Shown piece by piece: positions 1 to 7,418 of a DNA stretch of 52,865 bases. How positions within the stretch are numbered: the stretch's first letter is position 1; every line of letters starts with the position of its first letter. Location of the stretch: IMG/VR virus record IMGVR_UViG_3300043420_002024, positions 1-52,865 of that record, one strand, 5' to 3'. The translations under genes and the position numbers were made by a program. This stretch comes from a virus. The notes beneath the pieces were generated by a model. The model did not search any database. It saw only the letters and a program-made list of their open reading frames with translations, and had not been told where the DNA came from.

Positions 1-129
1 GCAACAGCAAAAAAAATTATTGATTACAGAAATAAAAACGGGAAATTCCTACATACTGAAGAACTAATTAGAATTGGTGGCGTAGGCAAATCTACTTATG
101 AAGATATAAAAGAGCATATTACATTATGA
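1..129 (+). CDS. ComEA-like helix-hairpin-helix protein, C-terminal end (partial)
   Basis: The reading frame is open from the left edge to a TGA at 127-129 and gives 42 residues. They follow the ComEA-type helix-hairpin-helix pattern: a KIIDYRNKNGKF segment, an EEL helix, then the hairpin IGGVGKSTYEDIK. In this family the fold binds DNA through the backbone without sequence specificity. Only the C-terminal end is in the window, so total length and any N-terminal membrane anchor are unknown. The stop overlaps the next gene's start (ATGA at 126-129), which supports it being a translated gene in the same operon. Confidence 0.72.
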   Translation, partial: ATAKKIIDYRNKNGKFLHTEELIRIGGVGKSTYEDIKEHITL

Positions 130-545
130 ATACTACAGATAGTAAAATACTTATCACCGAAGAAGTTGAAAAACTTATAGATCAACAACAAAAAGCTTTG
201 GGGCGGTTTAAAAAAATAGCAGTTGCAGAAGCATGGAAGTTGCTTCAGTCTATTACGGCATCTATTATACAAATAATAGAAGCTATAGGTAAAGATTTGG
301 AAGGATCTGAAAAAAAATCTTTAGCTATGAATTTCGTTAGTCAGTTTTATGATAGAGTTTTCATTGTTATTGATATTCCATATATACCAAATTTTATACA
401 AGCATATATGCATAGGTATATTAAGGGGTTTTTAATGATTTTAGTTAGCTCTACAATCGATAGTATGGTTACGATTTTTAGAAACACTGGGATCTTTTTA
501 AAGAAAAATACAGAGGTTAAAGATGAATTATACACAGAGTTTTGA
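126..545 (+). CDS. Small membrane-associated protein of unknown function
   Basis: 139 residues. The N-terminal half is charged and probably helical. Residues about 75-125 are hydrophobic, with one clear stretch around residues 98-118 (KGFLMILVSSTIDSMVTIF). Size and the single or paired hydrophobic segment would fit a holin-like or virion-associated membrane protein, but I recognise no family. The start is coupled to the previous gene by an ATGA overlap, and the 3' end overlaps the next gene by 23 bases. It sits in a run of small membrane proteins next to a papain-like protease. Confidence 0.7.
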   Translation: MNTTDSKILITEEVEKLIDQQQKALGRFKKIAVAEAWKLLQSITASIIQIIEAIGKDLEGSEKKSLAMNFVSQFYDRVFIVIDIPYIPNFIQAYMHRYIKGFLMILVSSTIDSMVTIFRNTGIFLKKNTEVKDELYTEF

Positions 546-912
546 AGAATTTTCTCGATCAAGCACGATAACCGATTTAGCTTTATATGCTGGTATTGGT
601 ATTGTGCTATTTGTATTATTTAAAGACAGGCTAACTCCAATGCAAAAGATGATGCTGGATGTACTAGGGTCTGCCAAAAACACCGTATCAGATTTGGCGA
701 AATACAAACCAGAAAGCAAAGAAGAAGAAGTTGTGGTAAAAGTTGCTGTTCCTAAGTCACCGATTGATCCAAACGATACGTTTTTTCAGCTTGTGGCATC
801 GTGGAAAAAAACTAGAGATTTATCTAAACAACATAAATGTGACGAGGCAACAGAAAAATTGGACGAAGTTTTCCAATACTTATCCCCAAATGTTTGCAAT
901 AAGGGAGAATAG
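523..912 (+). CDS. Single-pass membrane protein of unknown function
   Basis: 129 residues. A hydrophobic segment at about residues 19-36 (LALYAGIGIVLFVLF) is followed by a long charged, probably cytosolic region containing a KEEEVVVKV stretch. An AGAGG ribosome-binding site at 512-516 supports the start inside the end of the upstream gene. No enzymatic motif is visible. The context is a block of small membrane proteins (126-3490). Lysis or virion-assembly roles are possible but unsupported by homology I can see. Confidence 0.7.
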   Translation: MNYTQSFEEFSRSSTITDLALYAGIGIVLFVLFKDRLTPMQKMMLDVLGSAKNTVSDLAKYKPESKEEEVVVKVAVPKSPIDPNDTFFQLVASWKKTRDLSKQHKCDEATEKLDEVFQYLSPNVCNKGE

Positions 913-915
913 TCG

Positions 916-1413
916 ATGAAAAATCAACCTCTTTTAATTATAGCTGGAATTTTAATTGTTATTGGGTTCTTTAAGCCAGATTTATCTAGCATTATACCCA
1001 ATAATTCTCCAGTAGTTGTCAATCCGTCAGTTGAATTTAATGAGCCTACAAACCCTAAACTTTTAAGTGAAGCGGATAAAATAACCGCTATACTTCGAGA
1101 AGGGGATGGAGACCAAAAAGAAGATGGTATGAAATTAGCTACTTTATATCAAGACATAGCTCAATTAATTAGTTTAGATGGAGATGGGTCTATAGTAAAA
1201 ACTACGAGTGAAATAAGAGAAGTAAATAGCGTAGCAGGCACTCTTATAAATGCAAAACTAAAAGGCAAATACCCTAACCTTGCATCAACAGCCAAAGGAT
1301 TAGTAGTAAGCGCGCTTGGTGATGATGTTGCTGTGCTAAATGATGAAAACAGAAAAAGTGCAGTAGAAGCATTTGAAGCCCTTGCATGGGGCTGTTATAT
1401 GGGAGCTAAATAA
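916..1413 (+). CDS. Membrane-anchored or exported protein of unknown function
   Basis: 165 residues with an N-terminal hydrophobic segment (residues about 5-18, PLLIIAGILIVIGF) after a single lysine. It reads as a signal anchor or uncleaved signal peptide followed by a soluble domain of about 140 residues. A GGGAGAA site lies just upstream of the ATG. The soluble part has no Cys pair, no Walker motif and no recognisable catalytic signature. The gene ends at 1413, one base before the protease start at 1415, and is probably co-transcribed with it. Confidence 0.7.
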   Translation: MKNQPLLIIAGILIVIGFFKPDLSSIIPNNSPVVVNPSVEFNEPTNPKLLSEADKITAILREGDGDQKEDGMKLATLYQDIAQLISLDGDGSIVKTTSEIREVNSVAGTLINAKLKGKYPNLASTAKGLVVSALGDDVAVLNDENRKSAVEAFEALAWGCYMGAK

Positions 1414-1414
1414 A

Positions 1415-2344
1415 ATGGCTAGACTAACACCTAATGGTTTATATGACGCTTATAATAAAGGCTTACAAGGATGCTTGTGGGAAGAGCATATTTTTAAGGA
1501 ACTTATTGAAACGTCCAAATATCCATACTTTGGAGATGGAGCATCAAAGATTGTGGGAAGCGGTAAGGATAAACTATCTCTTCCGTTTAAAAGTGTTCTT
1601 GATTTTGATAAGAAAGCATATACAGAACGACAAACTACAGGAGATTGTGTTTCGCACTCAACCCGCAATGCCTTAGATTTAAGTCGGGCCATAGAAATTG
1701 CAGTAAAAGGAGAAAGAGAAGGTTGGCACTCTCGTAGTGCCACAGAAGCTATTTACGGGGCTCGTGGACACGGTGGCCAAGGAATGAGTTGTTCCAGAGC
1801 GGCTGCTTTTATTAGTGAAAATGGGGGTATTGTACTTCGTAAAAATTATCCCGGTATTGCTGATTTTAGCACATATAATGGTAATCTGGGTGCTGGATGG
1901 GGCAGTAGAGGATTGCCCGATTCGGTTATAAAAGAAGCGGCAAAACATCAAGTTAAAACCGTATCTTTAATCAAAACAGTAGAGGAAGCCAGAGATGCTC
2001 TTGCAAATGGTTATGGAATTAGTGTATGTTCTGGGCATGGATTTTCTAATACTAGAGATGATAAAGGTATAGCTAGAAAAAGTGGGTCATGGGCACATGC
2101 GATGGCATGGGTAGCGTGTGACGATACTGGAGAAAGACACAAAGAGACTCTATTTTTAGTACAGAATAGTTGGGGTAAATGGAATGGTGGCCCTAAAGTA
2201 CACGGCCAACCAGACGGAAGTTTTTGGATTAGAGAAAAAGATGCTTCAGCTATGTTAAGCGGTAACGGATCTTACGCTTTTAGTAATGTGGACGGATTCC
2301 CTCCTCAAAAACTACCAGATTACGGTTTTGTAGATTATCTGTAA
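1415..2344 (+). CDS. Papain-like (C1-type) cysteine protease
   Basis: 309 residues from ATG 1415. An in-frame ATG at 1373 exists, but 1415 has a GGGAG site nine bases upstream and does not lie deep inside the previous gene. The papain-fold triad is readable: Cys78 in QTTGDCVSHS, His228 in SWAHAMAW and Asn251 in VQNSWGKW, with Gln73 as a plausible oxyanion-hole residue. No signal peptide is evident. The family cleaves peptide bonds, and in a phage it could mature virion proteins, act in lysis or cut a host target. The neighbours are small membrane proteins. A clear paralogue lacking the catalytic Cys is encoded at 5012-6778. Confidence 0.85.
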   Translation: MARLTPNGLYDAYNKGLQGCLWEEHIFKELIETSKYPYFGDGASKIVGSGKDKLSLPFKSVLDFDKKAYTERQTTGDCVSHSTRNALDLSRAIEIAVKGEREGWHSRSATEAIYGARGHGGQGMSCSRAAAFISENGGIVLRKNYPGIADFSTYNGNLGAGWGSRGLPDSVIKEAAKHQVKTVSLIKTVEEARDALANGYGISVCSGHGFSNTRDDKGIARKSGSWAHAMAWVACDDTGERHKETLFLVQNSWGKWNGGPKVHGQPDGSFWIREKDASAMLSGNGSYAFSNVDGFPPQKLPDYGFVDYL

Positions 2345-2358
2345 GGAGTAGTCTTATC

Positions 2359-2535
2359 ATGAATTTTTTAGACAAAATAGCGTTTAATAGATTAGTCTCA
2401 ATAATAGCTAATTTCATATTAAGCATAATGAAATTACTCAATGTCAAAGGCGTTGATAATATAGAAATTGATACAAAGCCTGATCGAAGAAGAATATTTC
2501 CAATATTTAAAAGGAAGAAAAATGAAACCAAATAG
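2359..2535 (+). CDS. 58-residue basic protein with hydrophobic N-terminal half
   Basis: A short gene with a good ribosome-binding site (AAGGAGTA at 2343-2350) and ATG at 2359; the stop is TAG at 2533-2535. The first 28 residues are mildly hydrophobic (RLVSIIANFILSIMKLL). The tail is strongly basic (DRRRIFPIFKRKKNETK). It overlaps the next gene's start at 2522 by 14 bases, the same overlap style as elsewhere in the window. A small membrane or nucleic-acid-associated protein is possible. No family is recognised. Confidence 0.6.
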   Translation: MNFLDKIAFNRLVSIIANFILSIMKLLNVKGVDNIEIDTKPDRRRIFPIFKRKKNETK

Positions 2536-2845
2536 TTTATTGATCTTAGCTGTAATGGGAAGCGTAGCATTAATAGAATTCCAGCCTTCTTCTATCAGTG
2601 CAGTAAGTCTCATAGGTGGTGTTATAAAGGCTAGACATGAAATAACAGAAGAGGCCAAATATCCAAGAAACGAATGCCCGGTCTGTAAAGGAAAAGGCTG
2701 GTATATCAGTGGAGACGGTATTGAAAAAGTAGAATGCGGCTATTGCGAACCTGCCAAAGAAGAACCAAAAGAGCCAGAAACCAATCAACAAACAGATACA
2801 GTAGAACCAAAACTTGTTCCAATTAAAACTTTCTTTTTAGATTAA
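2522..2845 (+). CDS. Membrane-anchored protein with a DnaJ-like CxxCxGxG zinc motif
   Basis: 107 residues from ATG 2522, chosen over an in-frame upstream start at 2468 because AAAAGGAAG sits immediately upstream. An N-terminal hydrophobic segment (residues 4-20) suggests an anchor or signal peptide. Residues 52-75 carry CPVCKGKGW and CGYC (Cys52, 55, 72, 75), one half of a DnaJ-type zinc-binding repeat. The C-terminus is rich in Glu, Pro and Lys. Zinc binding is inferred from Cys spacing. The role is unknown. Confidence 0.7.
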   Translation: MKPNSLLILAVMGSVALIEFQPSSISAVSLIGGVIKARHEITEEAKYPRNECPVCKGKGWYISGDGIEKVECGYCEPAKEEPKEPETNQQTDTVEPKLVPIKTFFLD

Positions 2846-2850
2846 AAACA

Positions 2851-3246
2851 ATGAATGAAACACTAAATATTTTAGCCAAAGATATACAAAAAAAAATACT
2901 GTCTGAAGTTAAAGAAAAAGATATCTATGGTATAGACCCTATTACAATCATACTGATTATAGGAGTAATAGTCAATATTATTAGGGTTATACAAGAATGC
3001 AACAAAAAAGAAATTAATAAAATGGAAAGTTCAGAAAAAGTAGACTTATTAAGTACAGAAGTAAAGTTTAGGTCTGCACACAATAGTTTTTTGACAAGGT
3101 GGCGATTAAAGTCTATAATAAAAAGTCATTTAGATAAGAAACAGTACAGAGTATATGGAGAGCCGATGCTAAAAGCATTGTTAGAGGCAGGGAAGAGTAT
3201 TACAACAAAACAAGTAATAGCAATTATGGAGTATGACAATGTTTAA
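2851..3246 (+). CDS. Single-pass membrane protein of unknown function
   Basis: 131 residues. A charged N-terminal helix is followed by a strong hydrophobic segment at about residues 30-47 (DPITIILIIGVIVNIIRVI), then a basic, probably helical C-terminal domain. No recognised motif. The start at 2851 follows the previous stop by six bases and lacks an obvious Shine-Dalgarno sequence, so translational coupling is likely. It overlaps the start of the GlsB/YeaQ-like gene. Confidence 0.65.
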   Translation: MNETLNILAKDIQKKILSEVKEKDIYGIDPITIILIIGVIVNIIRVIQECNKKEINKMESSEKVDLLSTEVKFRSAHNSFLTRWRLKSIIKSHLDKKQYRVYGEPMLKALLEAGKSITTKQVIAIMEYDNV

Positions 3247-3490
3247 TATAATAGTATGGTGTGTTTATGGTATTTTTGTTGGATCTATAGCTAAAAGTAT
3301 TATTCCTGGTGAAGAAAATTTTGGTTTTGTTAAAACCGTAGCTTTGGGAGTAATCGGATCTTATACGGGCGGTGCTATTTTGTATATTCTAGGACAATAC
3401 GATAGCTTATCTCCTGCTGGTTTATTTATGGGTGTAGCAGGCTCATGCGTTGCTCTTGTCTTATACAATAAAGTGCTTTTAAAAAATTAA
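3239..3490 (+). CDS. GlsB/YeaQ/YmgE-family small membrane protein
   Basis: 83 residues from ATG 3239. An ATG at 3233 is also in frame, but the GGAG at 3228-3231 is too close to it and correctly placed for 3239. The sequence follows the family layout: IIVWCVYGIFVGSIAK, a PGEENFGF loop, a Gly-rich helix (ALGVIGSYTGGAILY), then a last membrane helix. That gives about three short membrane segments. Bacterial members are stress-linked envelope proteins with poorly defined function. In a phage lysis-like neighbourhood a holin-type role is imaginable, but this is inference only. Confidence 0.75.
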   Translation: MFNIIVWCVYGIFVGSIAKSIIPGEENFGFVKTVALGVIGSYTGGAILYILGQYDSLSPAGLFMGVAGSCVALVLYNKVLLKN

Positions 3491-3493
3491 TTC

Positions 3494-3521
3494 TTGACAA
3501 GAGCATAGGATGTTTAATAAT
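3494..3521 (+). promoter_or_regulatory. Sigma70-like promoter P1
   Basis: TTGACA at 3494-3499, a 16-base spacer, and AATAAT at 3516-3521 (5 of 6 matches to TATAAT), followed by AGG. It lies in one of the few non-coding gaps in the left part of the window and faces the gene at 3542. Spacer length and the AATAG context after the -10 match two other promoters in the window (18529 and 34527). Confidence 0.65.
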
Positions 3522-3541
3522 AGGACTAAAGGAACCAATCA

Positions 3542-3883
3542 ATGCCAAACTATACTTTTTTTTGCGAATCTTGCTCGAACAAGTTCGAGATTTTTTTAAC
3601 CATTAAGGAATATAAAGAGCATCCAAAATGTTCTTTGTGCGAATCAAAAAAAACTTATCGATCTTATCAAGACGATATTTGTACCGGCTTCGTAAAAAAA
3701 ACAGACGCTGAATTGTCTACTATAGGAGACTTAGCAAATAGAAATAGAGACAGGATGAGTGACGACCAAAAGCAAAGTCTGTATGTAAAACATAATGAAT
3801 ATAAAGACTCTGCTTTTCAAAAAGAACTACCTTCTGGTATGTCTAGAATGAAAAAACCCAAACAGAAAACAAAATGGTACTAA
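3542..3883 (+). CDS. FmdB-like zinc-ribbon protein
   Basis: 113 residues. The N-terminus MPNYTFFCESC matches the FmdB zinc-ribbon start, with Cys8, Cys11, Cys30 and Cys33 placed to bind one zinc. The remainder is charged, with a basic C-terminus (MKKPKQKTKW). FmdB-type domains are called putative regulators and occur as small proteins in bacteria and phages. The exact role is not established. It is the first gene after promoter P1, with an AAAGGAA ribosome-binding site. Confidence 0.78.
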   Translation: MPNYTFFCESCSNKFEIFLTIKEYKEHPKCSLCESKKTYRSYQDDICTGFVKKTDAELSTIGDLANRNRDRMSDDQKQSLYVKHNEYKDSAFQKELPSGMSRMKKPKQKTKWY

Positions 3884-3885
3884 TT

Positions 3886-4281
3886 ATGAGTAACGAATTT
3901 ATTTTTAAGAATACAAGCAGATATCCTTTAGAAGGAGAAAGCCAAGAATTGCTTTACACTATTTCGGGATTTGAATCAGAGACAGACGAAAATGGAGTGC
4001 CGTTGATTACAGACCAAAAAAATGACGACAAGGTTTTTGCAAAAAAAATCATAAAACAAAATGGCTCAACAAAATACTTAATTAGGTTTAACAAAGATGG
4101 CAAAATGTACAATCCAGCATCTATGTATGACGATAAAAAAAACACTTTTTTTCTTGATAATATTACTAGATCAAGTAAAGAATTTAAGGAAGTAAGCTAT
4201 AGAGTTTTTGACATGTATGTAAAGTTTTTGAAGACTAAAAATACAGCATGGCTAAGCAATGCAGAAAGAGAGTCCGAATAA
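3886..4281 (+). CDS. Hypothetical protein
   Basis: 131 residues from ATG 3886; a start at 3874 would add four residues and overlap the previous gene, and neither has a strong ribosome-binding site. The protein is polar, with no Cys pair, membrane segment or recognised motif. Its stop (TAATG at 4279-4283) overlaps the next start, so it is translationally coupled to the HTH gene. Confidence 0.6.
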   Translation: MSNEFIFKNTSRYPLEGESQELLYTISGFESETDENGVPLITDQKNDDKVFAKKIIKQNGSTKYLIRFNKDGKMYNPASMYDDKKNTFFLDNITRSSKEFKEVSYRVFDMYVKFLKTKNTAWLSNAERESE

Positions 4282-4622
4282 TGCCAAGACTAAGTACTGC
4301 TCAAAAATATGCAATAATGTGGTTAAAGCAACAAAATCAAACAGACGAAAACATTGCTAGCGAATTGAATATTACTGAAAAACAAGTTGCTAATCATCTA
4401 TCTAAAAATAAAAAAAATTTGCCAGAAAATTCTAGCGACAAAAATACAAACACCACAATTACTTCAAAAGATATGATGATCAGAGCAACATCAGTTAAAG
4501 GAGATAAAAACGTAGCTATCATGACAAAAGAAGCGTCGGAAATGAACGATGCTTTCAAAAAAAATCAGACAGAAACTTCTCATAACCCAAGTAAAAAATC
4601 AGCAATACATAAAATATCATGA
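4281..4622 (+). CDS. Small helix-turn-helix protein
   Basis: 113 residues from ATG 4281, whose A is shared with the preceding stop. Residues 3-38 read as a sigma-factor-like or Trp-repressor-like helix-turn-helix: a first helix around YAIMWLKQQ, then NIASELNITEKQVANHLSKN. The rest is polar and low in complexity (Asn, Lys, Thr). A DNA-binding regulatory role is a reasonable inference. A small terminase subunit often starts with a similar HTH and remains an alternative, but no large subunit is nearby. Confidence 0.62.
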   Translation: MPRLSTAQKYAIMWLKQQNQTDENIASELNITEKQVANHLSKNKKNLPENSSDKNTNTTITSKDMMIRATSVKGDKNVAIMTKEASEMNDAFKKNQTETSHNPSKKSAIHKIS

Positions 4623-5008
4623 AAAAAAATAATACGCTTACAGTAGACGCAGATAAAATAGAGACCTTAATATCTGTCTTACAGAGCATGTTGTCTCCTT
4701 CAGAAGACACTACAGATAGTGTTGTTAAAGAAAAGCCCAAGAAAAATAGAAAACGAACAACAAATAATATTCAGACCAAAACCCCTATCAATAAGTTTGA
4801 TAGTATGTCAGAAAAGCATATGCATAAAAATGATGTGCTTATAGACAAAAAATTAAATAGACTACCTCCCGTACCAAGAACAAGAAGTTTTGCAATGATT
4901 GATGTGCGATGTAGGGTGTGCGGAAAAGAAGAAGAGATTAGCCCAGCGTTATTAGTAGAATCTAAAGATCGATATAAATGTAATAAATGTTCTAGTTCAG
5001 CCGGATAG
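4619..5008 (+). CDS. C-terminal zinc-ribbon protein
   Basis: 129 residues. The N-terminal part is helical and charged with a basic KKNRKR run. The C-terminus carries Cys98-x2-Cys101 and Cys121-x2-Cys124, a compact zinc ribbon (CRVCG ... CNKC). It overlaps the upstream HTH gene by four bases (ATGA). With the FmdB-like and HTH proteins it forms a small DNA-binding or regulatory-looking trio. No specific family is recognised. Confidence 0.65.
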   Translation: MKKNNTLTVDADKIETLISVLQSMLSPSEDTTDSVVKEKPKKNRKRTTNNIQTKTPINKFDSMSEKHMHKNDVLIDKKLNRLPPVPRTRSFAMIDVRCRVCGKEEEISPALLVESKDRYKCNKCSSSAG

Positions 5009-5011
5009 TAT

Positions 5012-6778
5012 ATGATCTCATTATCTCCAAAAGAACTGTTTGTAAAATTTTCTAACGATTATTGTGACACTAATATCACTTGGGGTAAAAGGCGTTTGTT
5101 ATGGGGAAAAGGAGCCTCTTATGATATCGACGGCTTCAGTATTTTACTTAAATCTTTACCACATTCTTGTTTTAGTCACTATGTTAGAAATATCGACAAA
5201 AGCTCTAATGATGAATATAAAACAAGATTTAGTGATTTCGTTGGCAGCGGCTCTGGCAAAATAGCTTTGCCATATAAGTTTTTACAAATATTAGACCCAA
5301 AAGCTTATACAGAAATTCAACAGGATCAATATGCTGGTGTTGCACACGCTGTTAGAAATACCTGTGATTTAAGTAGGGCTTGTTATATATTTTGGAAAAA
5401 CAGAAAAACAGAAAATCATAATTTTTATGAATGGGAAGCCAGAGGAGCAATAGAACCTATTTATCATTATGCTCATAATTCTTTAGCCAAAGCCCTATTT
5501 TTTATAGGTCCAAATTATATGCCTTCATTTCGAGGTAGTAAAAGAGGTAACGGATGTTCTGATGCGTACAGCCAATTAGAATGTCTTCCTGAGTTGTGGG
5601 GCGCTAGTTATAGTTGTCAATGCCCTCCTAATCAACAGTGTCCACCAGCAGAAAAGATATGTGACATAGAATTGTGTTGTATCCCAGCCGAAGGAACGGA
5701 ATCTTGTAGAGAAAGATCTGATTATGGAGGATGCTACGATAAAGCAAATTGTGCTAACGAAATTTTTCCAGAACAAACTGGAATATTTTTAAATAATAAT
5801 AGCAACTTAAGTATACATGCAGGCTATTTTGTTCGTAAGTCTTATAGCGGGTATGGCAATTTTATCAATAATGGAGATTATTTTGGTACACAAGATGATA
5901 GTATTTTTCTAAAATTTGCTCAATTGAACAATCTCATGAATTATATTCAACCTTTCTATGACAGAGAAATTTCAAATTTTCCAATATATAAAGGGTTGAA
6001 TCTTGATTTTTCTCCCCCGATTAAAAGAGTTCAGAATGTTACTATGGTTTCCACAGTAGAGCAAGTAAAAGATTTCTTGTATAACGGATACGGAATAGTA
6101 CTTAGTACGAATGTAGGATTTTCTGATAAAAGAGATTCAATAGGCATTTCTTATCCAGATAGGCTGTGGTATCATACTCTCTCAATCATAGGATATGATG
6201 ACACAAAAAGAATATATCCAGAAGGACTATATCTAATAGCAAATTCTTGGGGAAACTGGAATTATGGTGGGCAACCGGATTGGGGGCCAATACCAGAAGG
6301 ATCGTTTCTGATTACAGAATCACATTTAAGATGCATATTGAATCAATTCCCGCCTGTTCACAAATATAAAGACTGCAATGAGGTAGATTTTAAACCGTGT
6401 CGAATGCTAGACCTAGAAGACATAAACCAAAGATTTAATACTCCTCCAACAACAATCGTTGAGGCTATTGGTACTGCTGGAGACGGGTTTTATTTGTATG
6501 ACGCAGACAGAAGCGATAGAATAAGATGGATCAGACTAGACTGTAACAACAAACAAATAAGATACTTATCACAAAATAGATGCAATCAGGCAATAAAAAA
6601 AGAGCTAGTAGATACAAATGCTTGCGGAGATAATTGTGAACCGTTAGGAGATTGTGATTATACTCAATGCGGACCAAATCAGTCTCCTTGGGGAATAGCG
6701 TTTGTTATTTCTTTTGATGACGACCCTCCATATTACAGAAAAGATTTTAACTATAACCAATTTTTTGTGCCCAGATAA
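5012..6778 (+). CDS. Papain-fold pseudoprotease with a Cys-rich insertion
   Basis: 588 residues, clearly paralogous to the protease at 1415-2344. Shared blocks are a VGSGSGKIALPYK-type block, YTEIQ, RNTCDLSRA, the STVEQVKDFLYNGYG block, and the catalytic-region motifs. His388 (YHTLSIIGYDD) and Asn411 (IANSWGNW) are kept. The position of the catalytic Cys is Gly109 (QYAGVAHA), with no Cys nearby, so peptidase activity is unlikely. Residues about 185-260 form an insertion with more than a dozen Cys, which may bind metal or form disulfides. About 130 extra residues follow the papain fold. A binding or structural role is inferred. Confidence 0.78.
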   Translation: MISLSPKELFVKFSNDYCDTNITWGKRRLLWGKGASYDIDGFSILLKSLPHSCFSHYVRNIDKSSNDEYKTRFSDFVGSGSGKIALPYKFLQILDPKAYTEIQQDQYAGVAHAVRNTCDLSRACYIFWKNRKTENHNFYEWEARGAIEPIYHYAHNSLAKALFFIGPNYMPSFRGSKRGNGCSDAYSQLECLPELWGASYSCQCPPNQQCPPAEKICDIELCCIPAEGTESCRERSDYGGCYDKANCANEIFPEQTGIFLNNNSNLSIHAGYFVRKSYSGYGNFINNGDYFGTQDDSIFLKFAQLNNLMNYIQPFYDREISNFPIYKGLNLDFSPPIKRVQNVTMVSTVEQVKDFLYNGYGIVLSTNVGFSDKRDSIGISYPDRLWYHTLSIIGYDDTKRIYPEGLYLIANSWGNWNYGGQPDWGPIPEGSFLITESHLRCILNQFPPVHKYKDCNEVDFKPCRMLDLEDINQRFNTPPTTIVEAIGTAGDGFYLYDADRSDRIRWIRLDCNNKQIRYLSQNRCNQAIKKELVDTNACGDNCEPLGDCDYTQCGPNQSPWGIAFVISFDDDPPYYRKDFNYNQFFVPR

Positions 6779-6791
6779 AAGGATTTAGAAA

Positions 6792-7418
6792 ATGAAAATA
6801 GCATATTGTATTACTGTATGTAATGAATATTTAGAAATACAAAAATTGATAAACCATATGATAAAATATGTGAATCTAAATGAAGACGAAATTATTGTTT
6901 TATGTGACTCCACAAAAACTAATGAAAAAGTAATAGGGTTTTGCAAATATTGTTCAGACACATATGGTATTAATTTTGTTTTAGATGAATTTCAAAATCA
7001 TTTCTCTGATTGGAAAAACAAATTCAAAACACTATCTAAAAGCGACTACATTTTTCAAATAGATGCAGACGAACTCCCCAACCCATTCCTGCTACACAAT
7101 TTAAAAACTCTACTAACAAATAACGCTAATATAGAATTGTTTTGGATTCCAAGAGAAAACTATGTTGACGGTATAACAGAAGAGCATATAATAAAATGGA
7201 AGATGACATTGGATGACAAATCTAGAATCAATTTTCCAGACTATCAAGCTAGATTGTTTAAGAATAAACCAAAAATAAAATGGGTAAACAAAGTACACGA
7301 AATTATTTCTGGCACAGACAACCAAGCTGCTTTACCTCCAGAAGAACAGTTTTCACTACTACACACAAAAAGTATTGATAAACAAGAACAGCAAAATAAT
7401 TATTACGATACCTTATGA
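6792..7418 (+). CDS. Family 2-like glycosyltransferase
   Basis: 208 residues, shorter than many GT2 proteins. The N-terminus (MKIAYCITVCNEY) and the metal/nucleotide-binding DXD motif (FQIDADELPNP) fit a GT-A fold. GT2 enzymes move a sugar from a nucleotide donor to an acceptor in the cytosol or at the inner membrane face. It opens the thirteen-gene sugar cluster with an AAAGGAT site and overlaps the next gene at its stop. Donor and acceptor cannot be read from sequence. Confidence 0.78.
   Translation: MKIAYCITVCNEYLEIQKLINHMIKYVNLNEDEIIVLCDSTKTNEKVIGFCKYCSDTYGINFVLDEFQNHFSDWKNKFKTLSKSDYIFQIDADELPNPFLLHNLKTLLTNNANIELFWIPRENYVDGITEEHIIKWKMTLDDKSRINFPDYQARLFKNKPKIKWVNKVHEIISGTDNQAALPPEEQFSLLHTKSIDKQEQQNNYYDTL

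Noticed and set aside
1373-1414. Upstream in-frame start for the papain-like protease.
   Set aside because: It lies inside the previous gene and has no ribosome-binding site, whereas ATG 1415 has GGGAG at a good distance.
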